Shown in pieces: positions 10,801 to 19,450 of a DNA stretch of 64,000 bases. The translations under genes were made by a program, and so were the position numbers. The notes beneath the pieces were generated by a model. The model was given only the letters and a program-made list of their open reading frames with translations. It had not been told where the DNA came from and made no database searches. The number at the start of each line of letters is the position of its first letter. Position 1 is the first letter of the stretch. Source of the stretch: Notolepis coatsorum (taxonomy: Eukaryota > Chordata > Actinopteri > Aulopiformes > Paralepididae); contig OZ020587.1 in the NCBI GenBank assembly GCA_963971535.1, positions 157,045,471 to 157,109,470 on the forward strand. Reading direction: 5' to 3'.

Positions 10801-12867
10801 CACCTATCACACCTATCACACCTCTCACACCTATCACACCTCTCACACCTCTCACACCTATCACACCTCTCACACCTATCACACCTATCACACCTATCAC
10901 ACCTCTCACACCTATCACACCTATCACACCTCTCACACCTATCACACCTCTCACACCTATCACACCTATCACACCTCTCACACCTCTCACACCTATCACA
11001 CCTCTCACACCTCTCACACCTATCACACCTATCACACCACTCACACCTATCACACCTCTCACACCTCTCACACCTATCACATCTATCACACCTCTCACAC
11101 CTTTCACACCTATCACACCTATCACACCTCTCACACATATCACACCTATCACACCTCTCACACCTCTCACACCTATCACACCCATCACACCTCTCACACC
11201 TATCACACCTCTCACACCTATCACACCTATCACACCTCTCACACCTATCACACCTCTCACACTGATCCCACCTATCCCACCTATCACACCGCTCACACCT
11301 ATCACACCTATCACACATCTCACACCTCTCACACCTATCACACCTCTCACACCTATCACACCTCTCACACCTATCACACCTCTCACACCAATCACACCTC
11401 TCACACCTATCACACCTCTCACTCCTCTCACACCTATCACACCTCTCACACCTATCACACCTATCACACCTATCACACCTCTCACACCTCTCACACCTCT
11501 CACACCTATCACACCTCTCACACCGATCCCACCTATCACACCTATCACACCTCTCACACCTATCACACCTCTCACACCTATCACACCTCTCACACCTCTC
11601 ACACCTCTCACACCTCTCACACCTATCACACCTCTCACACCAATCACACATATCACACCTCTCACACCTATCACACCTCTCACACCTCTCACACCTCTCA
11701 CACCTATCACACCTATCACACCTATCACACCTATCACACCTATCACACCTCTCACACCTCTCACACCTATCACACCTCTCACAACGATCCTACCTATCAC
11801 ACCGATCACACCTCTCACACCTATCACACATATCACACCTATCACACCTATCACACCTATCACACCTCTCACACCTATCACACATCTCACACCTATCACA
11901 CCTCTCACACCTATCACACCTCTCACACCTCTCACACCGATCCCACCTATCACACCTATCACACCTCTCACACCTATCACACCTCTCACACCTCTCACAC
12001 CTATCACACCTCTCACACCTATCACACCTATCACACCTCTCACACCTCTCACACCTCTCACACCTATCACACCGCTCACACCTATCACACCTCTCACACC
12101 TCTCACACCTCTCACACCTATCACACCTATCACACCTCTCACACCTATCACACCTCTCACACCTATCACACCTATCACACCTCTCACACCTATCACATCT
12201 ATCACACCTCTCACACCTTTCACACCTATCACACCTCTCACACCTCTCACACCTATCACACCTATCACACCTCTCACACCTATCACACCTATCACACCTA
12301 ACACACCTCTCACACCTATCACACCTATCACAACTATCACACCTATCACACCTATCACACCTATCACACCTCTCACACCTATCACACCTATCACACCTCT
12401 CACACCAATCACACCTCTCACACCTATCACACCTCTCACTCCTCTCACACCTATCACACCTCTCACACATCTCACACCTATCACACCTATCACACCTATC
12501 ACACCTCTCACACCTATCACACCTCTCACACCTATCACACCTATCACACCTCTCACACCGATCCCACCTATCACACCTATCACACCCCTCACACCTATCA
12601 CACCTCTCACACCTATCACACCTATCACACCTATCACACCTATCACACCTCTCACACCTATCACACCTATCACACCTATCACACCTCTCACACCTCTCAC
12701 ACCTATCACACCTATCACACCTATCACACCTCTCACACCTTTCACACCTATCACACCTCTCACACCTATCACACCTATCACACCTATCACACCTCTCACA
12801 CCAATCACACCTATCACACGTCTCACACCTCTCACACCTCTCACACCTATCACACCTATCACACCTC
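7869..12867. repeat. Large 9-bp minisatellite/satellite, about 5 kb
   Basis: Roughly 550 copies of a 9-bp unit alternating mainly between CTATCACAC and CTCTCACAC, with rarer variants (CGATCCCAC, CAATCACAC, CTTTCACAC, ATATCACAC, CTAGCACAC). The plus strand is almost free of G. Because the unit is three codons long and lacks stops, several frames on both strands stay open for hundreds of codons (Ser-His-Leu on plus; Val-Ile-Gly-Val-Arg-Gly and Cys-Asp-Arg-Cys-Glu-Arg on minus); these are by-products of the repeat, not genes. Rare variants recur in blocks, showing higher-order structure. The left edge joins the 41-bp minisatellite; the right edge joins a reversed retroposon fragment. Confidence 0.95.
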
Positions 12868-13130
12868 TATACCCATTCTGCAATCTGTTAATAAAGTTGT
12901 ACTTAAGTTATGCTTTTACATTATACTTACTTAATAAGTGAATAATTCCAAGTCAATCAAAAATTATGAGTTTTATTTACTCAAAACATAATGCGGTTTA
13001 CAGTCTGTATCTACTTAATTATCTTAAGTTGTACTTAAGTTATGCTTTTACATTATACTTACTTAATAAGTGAATAGTTCCAAGTCAATCAAAAACTATG
13101 AGTTTTATTTACTCAAAACATAAGAACACG
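12868..13130. repeat. Reversed retroposon fragment and a 131-bp tandem duplication
   Basis: 12868-12893 contains ACCCATTCTGCAATCTGTTA, the reverse complement of the segment left of the satellite. From 12894 a 131-bp unit starting AAGTTGTACTTAAGTTATGC is present twice (second copy from about 13025) with a few mismatches. From 13131 to 13391 there is no supported feature. Confidence 0.8.
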
Positions 13131-13399
13131 TCACACGAACTCAAGACATTCAAGTTAGTAGAACTTTCATAGAATATTGAGTATACCCTACTCAAACTAA
13201 TTGATTATTTTGAACATGCGGGTTTACAGTGTATGTTCAGGGTATCTGCAGGTTTCAACAAGTTAAATGTAAGACTTTTAGCTAGATTCCATAAAGGTTT
13301 CATGACCAGACTAGGGGATAAAAACACATAGCGACACTGAACTGCAGCGGCTGCACTTGCTCCCCCATTTTAATTCTTGCATGTTCCATACAAGCTCTC

Positions 13400-13958
13400 T
13401 ATATCAAAGCAGGGTAGCCGGACCAGCACTCACAGGTTCAATGTTTTTTAATGGCAGCCTGAATAAAAAGCAGACATGTTTCGGACAATGTCCTTCTTCA
13501 GTGGTATGGCTAGCACTGGAAATACATTCAAGGTGATGGTTAAATACACCTGGCAGGTAATTGGCATGGCAGGAAATGACATCACAACACAGGTGTGCCT
13601 GTGCAATATGACCAAATGAATGACCTATCAAAATAGAGTCCAATCATAATTTATACATATATATAGATATATCTAACACCAATCTATATTATAAACAATA
13701 CAATACAAAACAAAACAAAACAAAATTACCAGAAACTTGATAACATAACATGCCCATTAATTTATAGGGCTGATTGAGCCACTTTACGTAATTAATTAAT
13801 TAGTTTCAAATTATCCATTGGGCATCTTTGTGAAGCATGCCTCTAGTTTGGCAACAAACAACAACTTTAATCAGACCAGAAATAACAATGTAGGAGTAAG
13901 GAGGTTAAAGGAAACAGGTTAACCCGTTCTCTTCATTCATTCCTCTAGGTTCGATGCA
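13400..13958 (-). repeat. Penelope terminal repeat (PLTR), left copy
   Basis: 559 bp, nearly identical to 17137-17697. Differences are a few substitutions and one TA indel near 13745. Because the element is on the minus strand, this copy is the 3' one and it includes the last codons of the endonuclease region (stop TAA complementary to 13905-13907). Confidence 0.92.
13453..13513 (-). ncRNA. Hammerhead-ribozyme-like motif in left PLTR
   Basis: On the minus strand CTGAAGA (complement of 13495-13501) is followed by a hairpin GGAC-ATT-GTCC, then GAAA and CATGTC. CUGANGA, stem II, GAAA and a cleavage-type UC is the hammerhead core. Flanking AGCC and GGCT can close stem I, and stem III would be only two base pairs, a minimal form reported to cleave as a dimer. 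Hammerhead motifs are known in Penelope PLTRs. One extra A lies between CUGAAGA and stem II compared with the canonical core, so activity is uncertain. Confidence 0.55.
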
Positions 13959-16900
13959 ATTGAACAGGTGGATATAATAACATTCACGTTGCAACAGCAG
14001 CTTGTGTCTGTCTCCACCTCGTGCTGGCCTGAGTACTAACTCTAGTCCCATATATTTGAGATCGTTGACGGTATGTTTACACTTAGAGAAATGTCGAGCT
14101 ACCGATGACTTGACATCTGAATTTCACACAGCACATTTGTGTTAACTTATTCTTGATTTAAAGGCTCTTGTTGTTTTGCCCACATAAGAAAAATTACAAG
14201 GACATTTTAACAAATACACCAGATTGGACGAATTACACGTAATCCGTCCTTTGACTGGGATATTTTTCCCCGTTTTTGGATGTGCGAAAAATTTATCTTT
14301 AATCATACCCTGGCACTGTACACAGGATTGGCAGGGAAAATTCCCATCTGGGATATTGGACATAAAATGAGAAGGTTTCTTTAAGGGCAAATCAGTTTTG
14401 ACTAGGAGATTAGATAAATTCGCTTGTCTCTTGTAAAAATAGTTAGGCGAATGCTGAAACGCTGTCCCTATAAGAGGGTCGGACTGCAGAATATGCCAAT
14501 GTTTATTGACAATACTCTGTGTGTCTCTCGTAATAGGGCTGTAAGTAGACACAAAAGATACTTTGTCAGGTTTATCTTCTTTCTTTCTGGGGGTAAACAA
14601 CGTGGCCCTATCGATATGCTTTAGTTTTATTCAAGGCTTTGAGTGTCAAATCGGCACTGTATCCTCTCTCGTGGAAACTGCCACGGAGCACCTTTGCTTG
14701 TGCAATAAATGTATCGTCAGTATCACATATTCTCTTATAGCGAAGTATTTGGCTATAAGGAAGACTGTTCTTCAAGGCTGGGGTGTGATAACTAGAATAA
14801 TGCAAGAACGAGTTACGGTCTGTCTCCTTTTTAAAAAGCCATCAAGGGCTTTCTTGATCAGAACATCGAGGAAGGGTAAATTATGCATATCAAACTTTAA
14901 TGTAAACTTTATCGTTCTTCTACAGGAGTTCAGGTACTCAAGGAAGGCAAAAAGCTCAGATGATGAACCAGACCAAATAAAAAACAGATCGTCAATATAG
15001 CGCATATACGATTTGACACATTTCTCAAACGGGTTATTATTAAAGATATGATCTACTTCATATTTGGACATATAAAGATTGGCTAGGTTCACAGCGGCTG
15101 GAGAGCCCATGCTGAGGCCTCTGTTTTGCAAATAGTATTTATCTTGGAATCTAAAATAATTTCTAGTTAGAACTAGATCGGTTAAACTAACCAGCGCTTC
15201 TGTAGGGGGGAGTAATACTTCCCTCGAGTTTAAATAAAAACTCAGCGCGTCTAGCGCATCAGCATGTGGAATGCTGGGGTAAAGACTGACTACATCTATG
15301 GTAACTAGTAAGTCTGTAGGACTAATGTTGCAGGACGAGAGCCTGTTCAAAAAAGTAGTAGTATCCTTCAAGTAACCACGCTGAGAAGAGGCCAAATCCT
15401 TAATATGCGCATCAATGAACTGAGAGATTTTTTCTGTGGCAGAGCCAATACCGGAAACAATAGGTCTACCAAGAGGGTTAATCAGATCCTTATGGATTTT
15501 AGGTAAAGTGTAAATAATAGGAGTAACCGGGTACTCTACGAACATAAACTTAAATTAATTTTCTGTAATTGCCTCCGACAATCTCAGGCTTTTAAGGACC
15601 GTTTTGATTTCCGTAGACAATCTAAACACAGGGTCTGAATTTAGAAGGGTATATACCTCAATCTCATTCAATTGTCTGTTTATCTCAGATACATACAAGC
15701 TCTTATTTTGGAGCACGATACCAGAACCCTTGTCAGCTTTTCTAAAAATGAAATCATCTTTCTTCATGAGCTCCTTAAGTGCTGCAGACTCTGATTCAAG
15801 TAAATTTGGATAAAGATGGGCTTTGTGACTGGTCTCACATAACTTAAGGACATCATTTTGTACCAGTCTGCAAAAAGTTTCAACTGAGGGAGGATTGAGA
15901 TGGGGAGTAAACAGGCTACGGGGTTTAAATACTTTTCTTTTAGAAGTGTCTGGCTCTGTCTCAGGCCTAGCATCAGCATCAACGTCATCACTTATCAACA
16001 CATTTTCATTAGCATATTGAGTTCTCTTATCAAACCCTCTGGCATAAAATGCTTTCAACTTAATATTTCTAAAAAACTTATATAACTCTACCTTGGTAGT
16101 AAATGCATCCACCTTGCGGGCTAGGACAAAAGATAAACCTTTAGACAGGATATTGTGGTGTGGGTCGCTCAATAATACATCTGAAATGTTGACAATGTTA
16201 GATGTAATGCTCATCACCGGAACCATGGATTTCTTCCTCTGGCCCCGCCTCGTCTTCCTATGGGTTCTCTCTCCGGTCGGGGAGGAAGCGGAGCGTCCTG
16301 CTCGCCTCGAAAAACAGACTGGCTCTGGAGCGGGTATCTGCCCCGCTGAGAGGGCGCCTCGTCGGAGCTCACCGCTGTGGAGGAGGAGTCCGTATGCCGT
16401 TGCCTGTCTCTGGGCTGCCAATTCAGCCTGCGGTTCCTGGAAGGTGGATTGTGGAGCCATGGGTACACCATATGCGTTGCGTAGTCTTGCTCATCTCTTC
16501 TCTTGTGCAGCTCAATGTCATGTTTATACTTATCGAGTTTCTGGTTCACTGACTCGAGCAGTTCGGTCAGTTGGTCAGGGGTTAGAATGGTTTTAATTTC
16601 TTCCTCTAACAAGGAAAGCTCCTCTCTGACTTTGGCTAATTTAGAGCCTTCATTATCTATGATTAAAAGAAGTAGATCCATAGAACACTTATCCAGGATC
16701 GAACACCACTTTTCACAGAACTCAGGTGATTCTCTTCCCAGCGTGGGTTCTTTGTTGATGCGAAGGCCCCTCGGTATGATGGCATCCTGCCAGTATTTGG
16801 TGAGGGTCATACCGTGGAGTAGGGTACGTGTCTCTCTCTGCCTTAGACATGAGAGCGACAAGGCCAGTGCTTCTCTTCCTTTGGGTGGAGGTGCCGAACT

Positions 16901-16972
16901 CTCTGGCACTGGGAATAAACTGCAGATTCTGTCACTTTCCACCTTTGAATAAGCATGGCCTCTTTTCTCCAT
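13905..16972 (-). pseudogene. Penelope polyprotein: N-terminal region, RT and GIY-YIG endonuclease, frame-broken
   Basis: From the methionine at 16972: a charged N-terminal segment with a helical region (about 16800-16500) and an Arg/Pro-rich end at about 16214. A frameshift leads into KGLSFVLARKVDAFTTKVEL (about 16140), typical of the Penelope N-terminal region. RT motifs follow: TIDVVSLYPSIPH, NRGLSMGSPAAVNLANLYMS and the catalytic YMRYIDDLFFIW, with YVEYP/LPKIHK-type sequence near 15500. A C-x2-C-type cluster (FPCQSCVQCQG, about 14330) precedes the endonuclease, whose VYLLKC...FSYVGKTTR corresponds to GIY-YIG. The C-terminal RGGDRHKLLLQRE block lies near 13990-14020. Defects: in-frame TAA near 15553, frameshifts near 14800, 14604 and 16300, and a premature stop at 14142. 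Conserved catalytic residues remain. Confidence 0.9.
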
Positions 16973-17136
16973 ATTTAGCAGTGTGAGCTGCTGTCGTCCT
17001 CGAGGGAATTGGGTTCGTAGAAAATGTTTGGAGCTGGAGGTCTCGAAAGCTATTTGGGTAGCTTTGAATCAATATAGTCAAGTTAGACCGCGCTCACAAG
17101 TTCTCACACTGGGTGCTGTAATCCCATAAAGTTCAG

Positions 17137-17697
17137 TATATCAAAGCAGGGTAGCCGGACCAGCACTCACAGGTTCAATGTTTTTTAATGGCAGCCTGAA
17201 TAAAAAGCAGACATGTTTCGGACAATGTCCTTCTTCAGTGGTATGGCTAGCACTGGAAATACATTCAAGGTGATGGTTAAATACACCTGGCAGGTAATTG
17301 GCACGGCAGGAAATGACATCACAACACAGGTGTGCCTGTGCAATATGACCAAATGAATGACCTATCAATATAGAGTCCAATCATAATTTATACATATATA
17401 TAGATATATCTAACACCAATCTATATTATAAACAATACAATACAAAACAAAACAAAACAAAATTACCAGAAACTTGATAACATATAACATGCCCATTAAT
17501 TTATAGGGCTGATTGAGCCACTTTACGTAATTAATTAATTCGTTTCAAATTATCCATTGGGCATCTTTGTGAAGCATGCCTCTAGTTTGGCAACAAACAA
17601 CAACTTTAATCAGACCAGAAATAACAATGTAGGAGTAAGGAGGTTAAAGGAAACAGGTTAACACGTTTTCTTCATTCATTCCTCTAGGTTCGATGCA
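17137..17697 (-). repeat. Penelope terminal repeat (PLTR), right copy
   Basis: 561 bp, direct repeat of the left PLTR and the 5' copy for the minus-strand element. The three bases TAA between its end and the 8-bp target duplication are extra to the repeat. The interval 16973-17136 is the leader between this PLTR and the first methionine. Confidence 0.92.
17190..17250 (-). ncRNA. Hammerhead-ribozyme-like motif in right PLTR
   Basis: Identical in its core to the motif in the left PLTR: CTGAAGA, GGAC/GTCC stem, GAAA, CATGTC. Two motifs in direct repeats 3.7 kb apart would allow self-cleavage to release a unit-length RNA. Confidence 0.55.
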
Positions 17698-17854
17698 TAA
17701 AAGCTCTCGCCAGACACACCAAGCTCCCGGTAGCCCCGCAAAAAACAACAACTTGAATACAGAAACATTTAATATATTTAATATTATTTCATCTCCCGAC
17801 AGCCAGGTTGACTCCCCCCAAAATGTAAAACCTGTGCAAATTAGATTAACCGTC

Positions 17855-18000
17855 TGTAGTGTGATAGTAAAGGGTTAACATTCTGTAGTGTGGTAGTGAA
17901 AGGGTTAACCTGCTGTCGAGTGGCAGTGAAAGGGTTAACCTTCTGTATTGTTGCAGTGAAAGGGTTAACCACTTGGTAGTGCGGCAGTGAAAGGGTTAAG
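17855..18000. repeat. Short minisatellite, about 31-bp unit, five copies
   Basis: Unit contains GGCAGTGAAAGGGTTAACC with variable intervening CTGTAGTGT. Two units of the same family appear in reverse orientation at about 45822-45880, so it is part of a dispersed element. Between 17709 and 17854 no feature is supported. Confidence 0.8.
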
Positions 18001-18090
18001 ACTTTCTAATATCTTTTAAGGCCTTGAATTGAGAATTATGAATGTATACTTGTTTATACCACACAGATACCCTGATGTTTAAGGGTTAAA

Positions 18091-18256
18091 GAAAGCATCT
18101 GGCTGCACGTTAGCCTAGCTTAGCACAATGAATGGAAGCGGACAGTGACGGGTAGCCTAGGCATCGTCCAACTAACACCTCTCCCGTAGGCTACCCGTCA
18201 CTGTCCGCTTCCATTCATTGTGCTAAGCTAGGCTAACATGCAGCCAGATAGCTTTC
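18091..18256. repeat. Fold-back (palindromic) element with about 70-bp arms
   Basis: The left arm (18091-18161), from GAAAGCATCTGGCTGCACGT, is matched by the reverse complement in the right arm (about 18186-18256). The arms are about 95% identical with a loop of about 25 bp. Adjacent sequence 18285-18350 (ending CCAAAATGTTGGCGTGTTCC) recurs near 50985-51060, so the fold-back belongs to a larger dispersed repeat. Confidence 0.85.
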
Positions 18257-18403
18257 TACTGAACGCACAGAGGAAACTGTTATCTATCTTCTTGTCTCTC
18301 TCTGGAGAAGACGATAAGCAAATTTCCCAAAATGTTGGCGTGTTCCTTTAAGTATTATTGAATAAGGTCCAGAGAGCCGCTGTAGGACTGTTTGGTGCTT
18401 CAT

Positions 18404-18941
18404 GCAGGGTTCCCACAGACATTGCAAACTGAAATTCAAGGACTTTTAAGTACTTTTCCAAGCACTATTTTTCATTTTTTTATTATTATCTTTTCCCCCC
18501 TTCTTTTTCCGTTTTATCTACCACAGCCGGATTCGATCCCACTGTCTCTGTGGTGGTAGACAGACGCTTAGTCCTCTGCGCTACACGGCTGCCCTATTTT
18601 TCATTTTCAAGGATGTCACTCGAAGGATACAATTCACTTTTAAATGCTGTTGTTTTTAAGCATCTTATTGGCCTGCTTGCCAGCTCGAGCATCACACGTG
18701 AAGAAATGAGGAAAAGCAGTTGGAGCACGCAAGACAGCGACTCGTCAGATTTGATTAAAACAGAAAAAAATATTAACTATTTCTTGATTAAGGATTTGAT
18801 CATGGATGAAAAAAACATTCAATGGTTGATTTTAATTTCAATTACTTTTTAAGCACCTTGTTAAAAGAATTGGCTGTTTTCAAGGAACTCCAGTCTTAAA
18901 AGCACTTTAAGCACTTCAAAGACCTTGTCCGAACCCTGCTT
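18404..18941. mobile_element. hAT-like MITE flanked by 50-bp direct repeats
   Basis: Begins GCAGGGTTCCCACAGAC and ends GTCCGAACCCTGC; the CAGGGTTC/GAACCCTG inverted ends are hAT-like. Internal sequence is rich in CAAGGACTTTTAAG-type motifs. It is flanked on the left (18350-18403) and right (18942-18997) by copies of ATTGAATAAGRTCC...GAGAGCCGCTGTA, far longer than an 8-bp target duplication. A short SINE sits inside it. Confidence 0.55.
18478..18593 (-). mobile_element. Short tRNA-derived SINE with 14-bp target duplication
   Basis: On the minus strand it starts GGGCAGCCGTGTAGCGCAGA (box A-like) and contains GGGATCGAATCCGGC (box B-like), followed by a short A-rich tail. Perfect direct repeats CTATTTTTCATTTT flank it at 18464-18477 and 18594-18607. 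At 116 bp it is little more than a tRNA-like head plus tail, which argues against a functional tRNA gene. Confidence 0.8.
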
Positions 18942-19009
18942 TAATTATTATTGAATAAGATCCTGAGAGCCGCTGTATGACTGTTCTGTGTTTCATGGAG
19001 AAGAGCAGT

Positions 19010-19450
19010 AGGGCTGAGCCCAAACGTTCGAACGTTCGGACCTTCGTTCGTTACATTGGCGTTCGAATTCTAAATCAACATTTGAGTTCTTTTTTTTTTA
19101 TGTCTATTCATTCTGTTTAAACCAATGGGGTTTTTCTTCACAGTTGCAGATAAAGATTAGGCTACACTAATATTATAGTATTACACTATTATAGTATATG
19201 ACTCAAATCAATGATTAATGATATATATGATTAATATGATTAAACAAAACATTTATCATAAATGATGTAGCCTATCTGCATCCGCTTGTCACTATATTAT
19301 ATTCATTAAAGAAAGTTGATTTAATAAAAATAATAGACTAATTTAATCAGATTAATCACTTTATTCAAATTGAGAATTTTGTTTGAGGATATTTTATATA
19401 AAAAAATTATAATAATTTAATAAAAAAAACGAAGGTTCGAATGTGAAGTA
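19010..19450. repeat. AT-rich repeat with CGTTCGAACGTTCG-type ends
   Basis: The left part contains AACGTTCGAACGTTCGGACC and TTCGTTCG; near the right end AACGAAGGTTCGAATGTGAA partly mirrors it. The arrangement fits a non-autonomous DNA transposon, probably hAT-like from GGGCTG at the left edge, but target duplications are not clear. Confidence 0.4.

Larger units (their letters stand above)
13400..17700 (-). mobile_element. Penelope-like retroelement, nearly full length
   Basis: A 4.3-kb element on the minus strand, flanked by an 8-bp direct repeat AAGCTCTC (13392-13399 and 17701-17708) that is probably the target-site duplication. It has direct terminal repeats of about 560 bp at both ends (PLTRs), an N-terminal region, a Penelope-type reverse transcriptase with YIDD, and a C-terminal GIY-YIG endonuclease. 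This gene order and the PLTR organisation define endonuclease-containing Penelope-like elements. The coding region has at least one in-frame stop and several frameshifts, so this copy is probably inactive although structurally complete. Each PLTR contains a hammerhead-like motif. Confidence 0.93.

Noticed and set aside
7794-12883. Very long open frames (540, 810, 873 codons) through the 9-bp satellite
   Set aside because: The repeat unit is exactly three codons without stops, so several frames on both strands stay open. Composition is purely repetitive with no conserved domain or splice context.
13404-13643. 79-codon frame found in both Penelope terminal repeats
   Set aside because: It is present only because the PLTRs are duplicated, overlaps the ribozyme-like motif in the same orientation, and has no similarity to known proteins.
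18521-18593. tRNA gene candidate
   Set aside because: The acceptor stem does not pair, the A-rich tail and 14-bp target duplication show it is a SINE. The same reasoning applies to the heads at 23631, 25526 and 48990.
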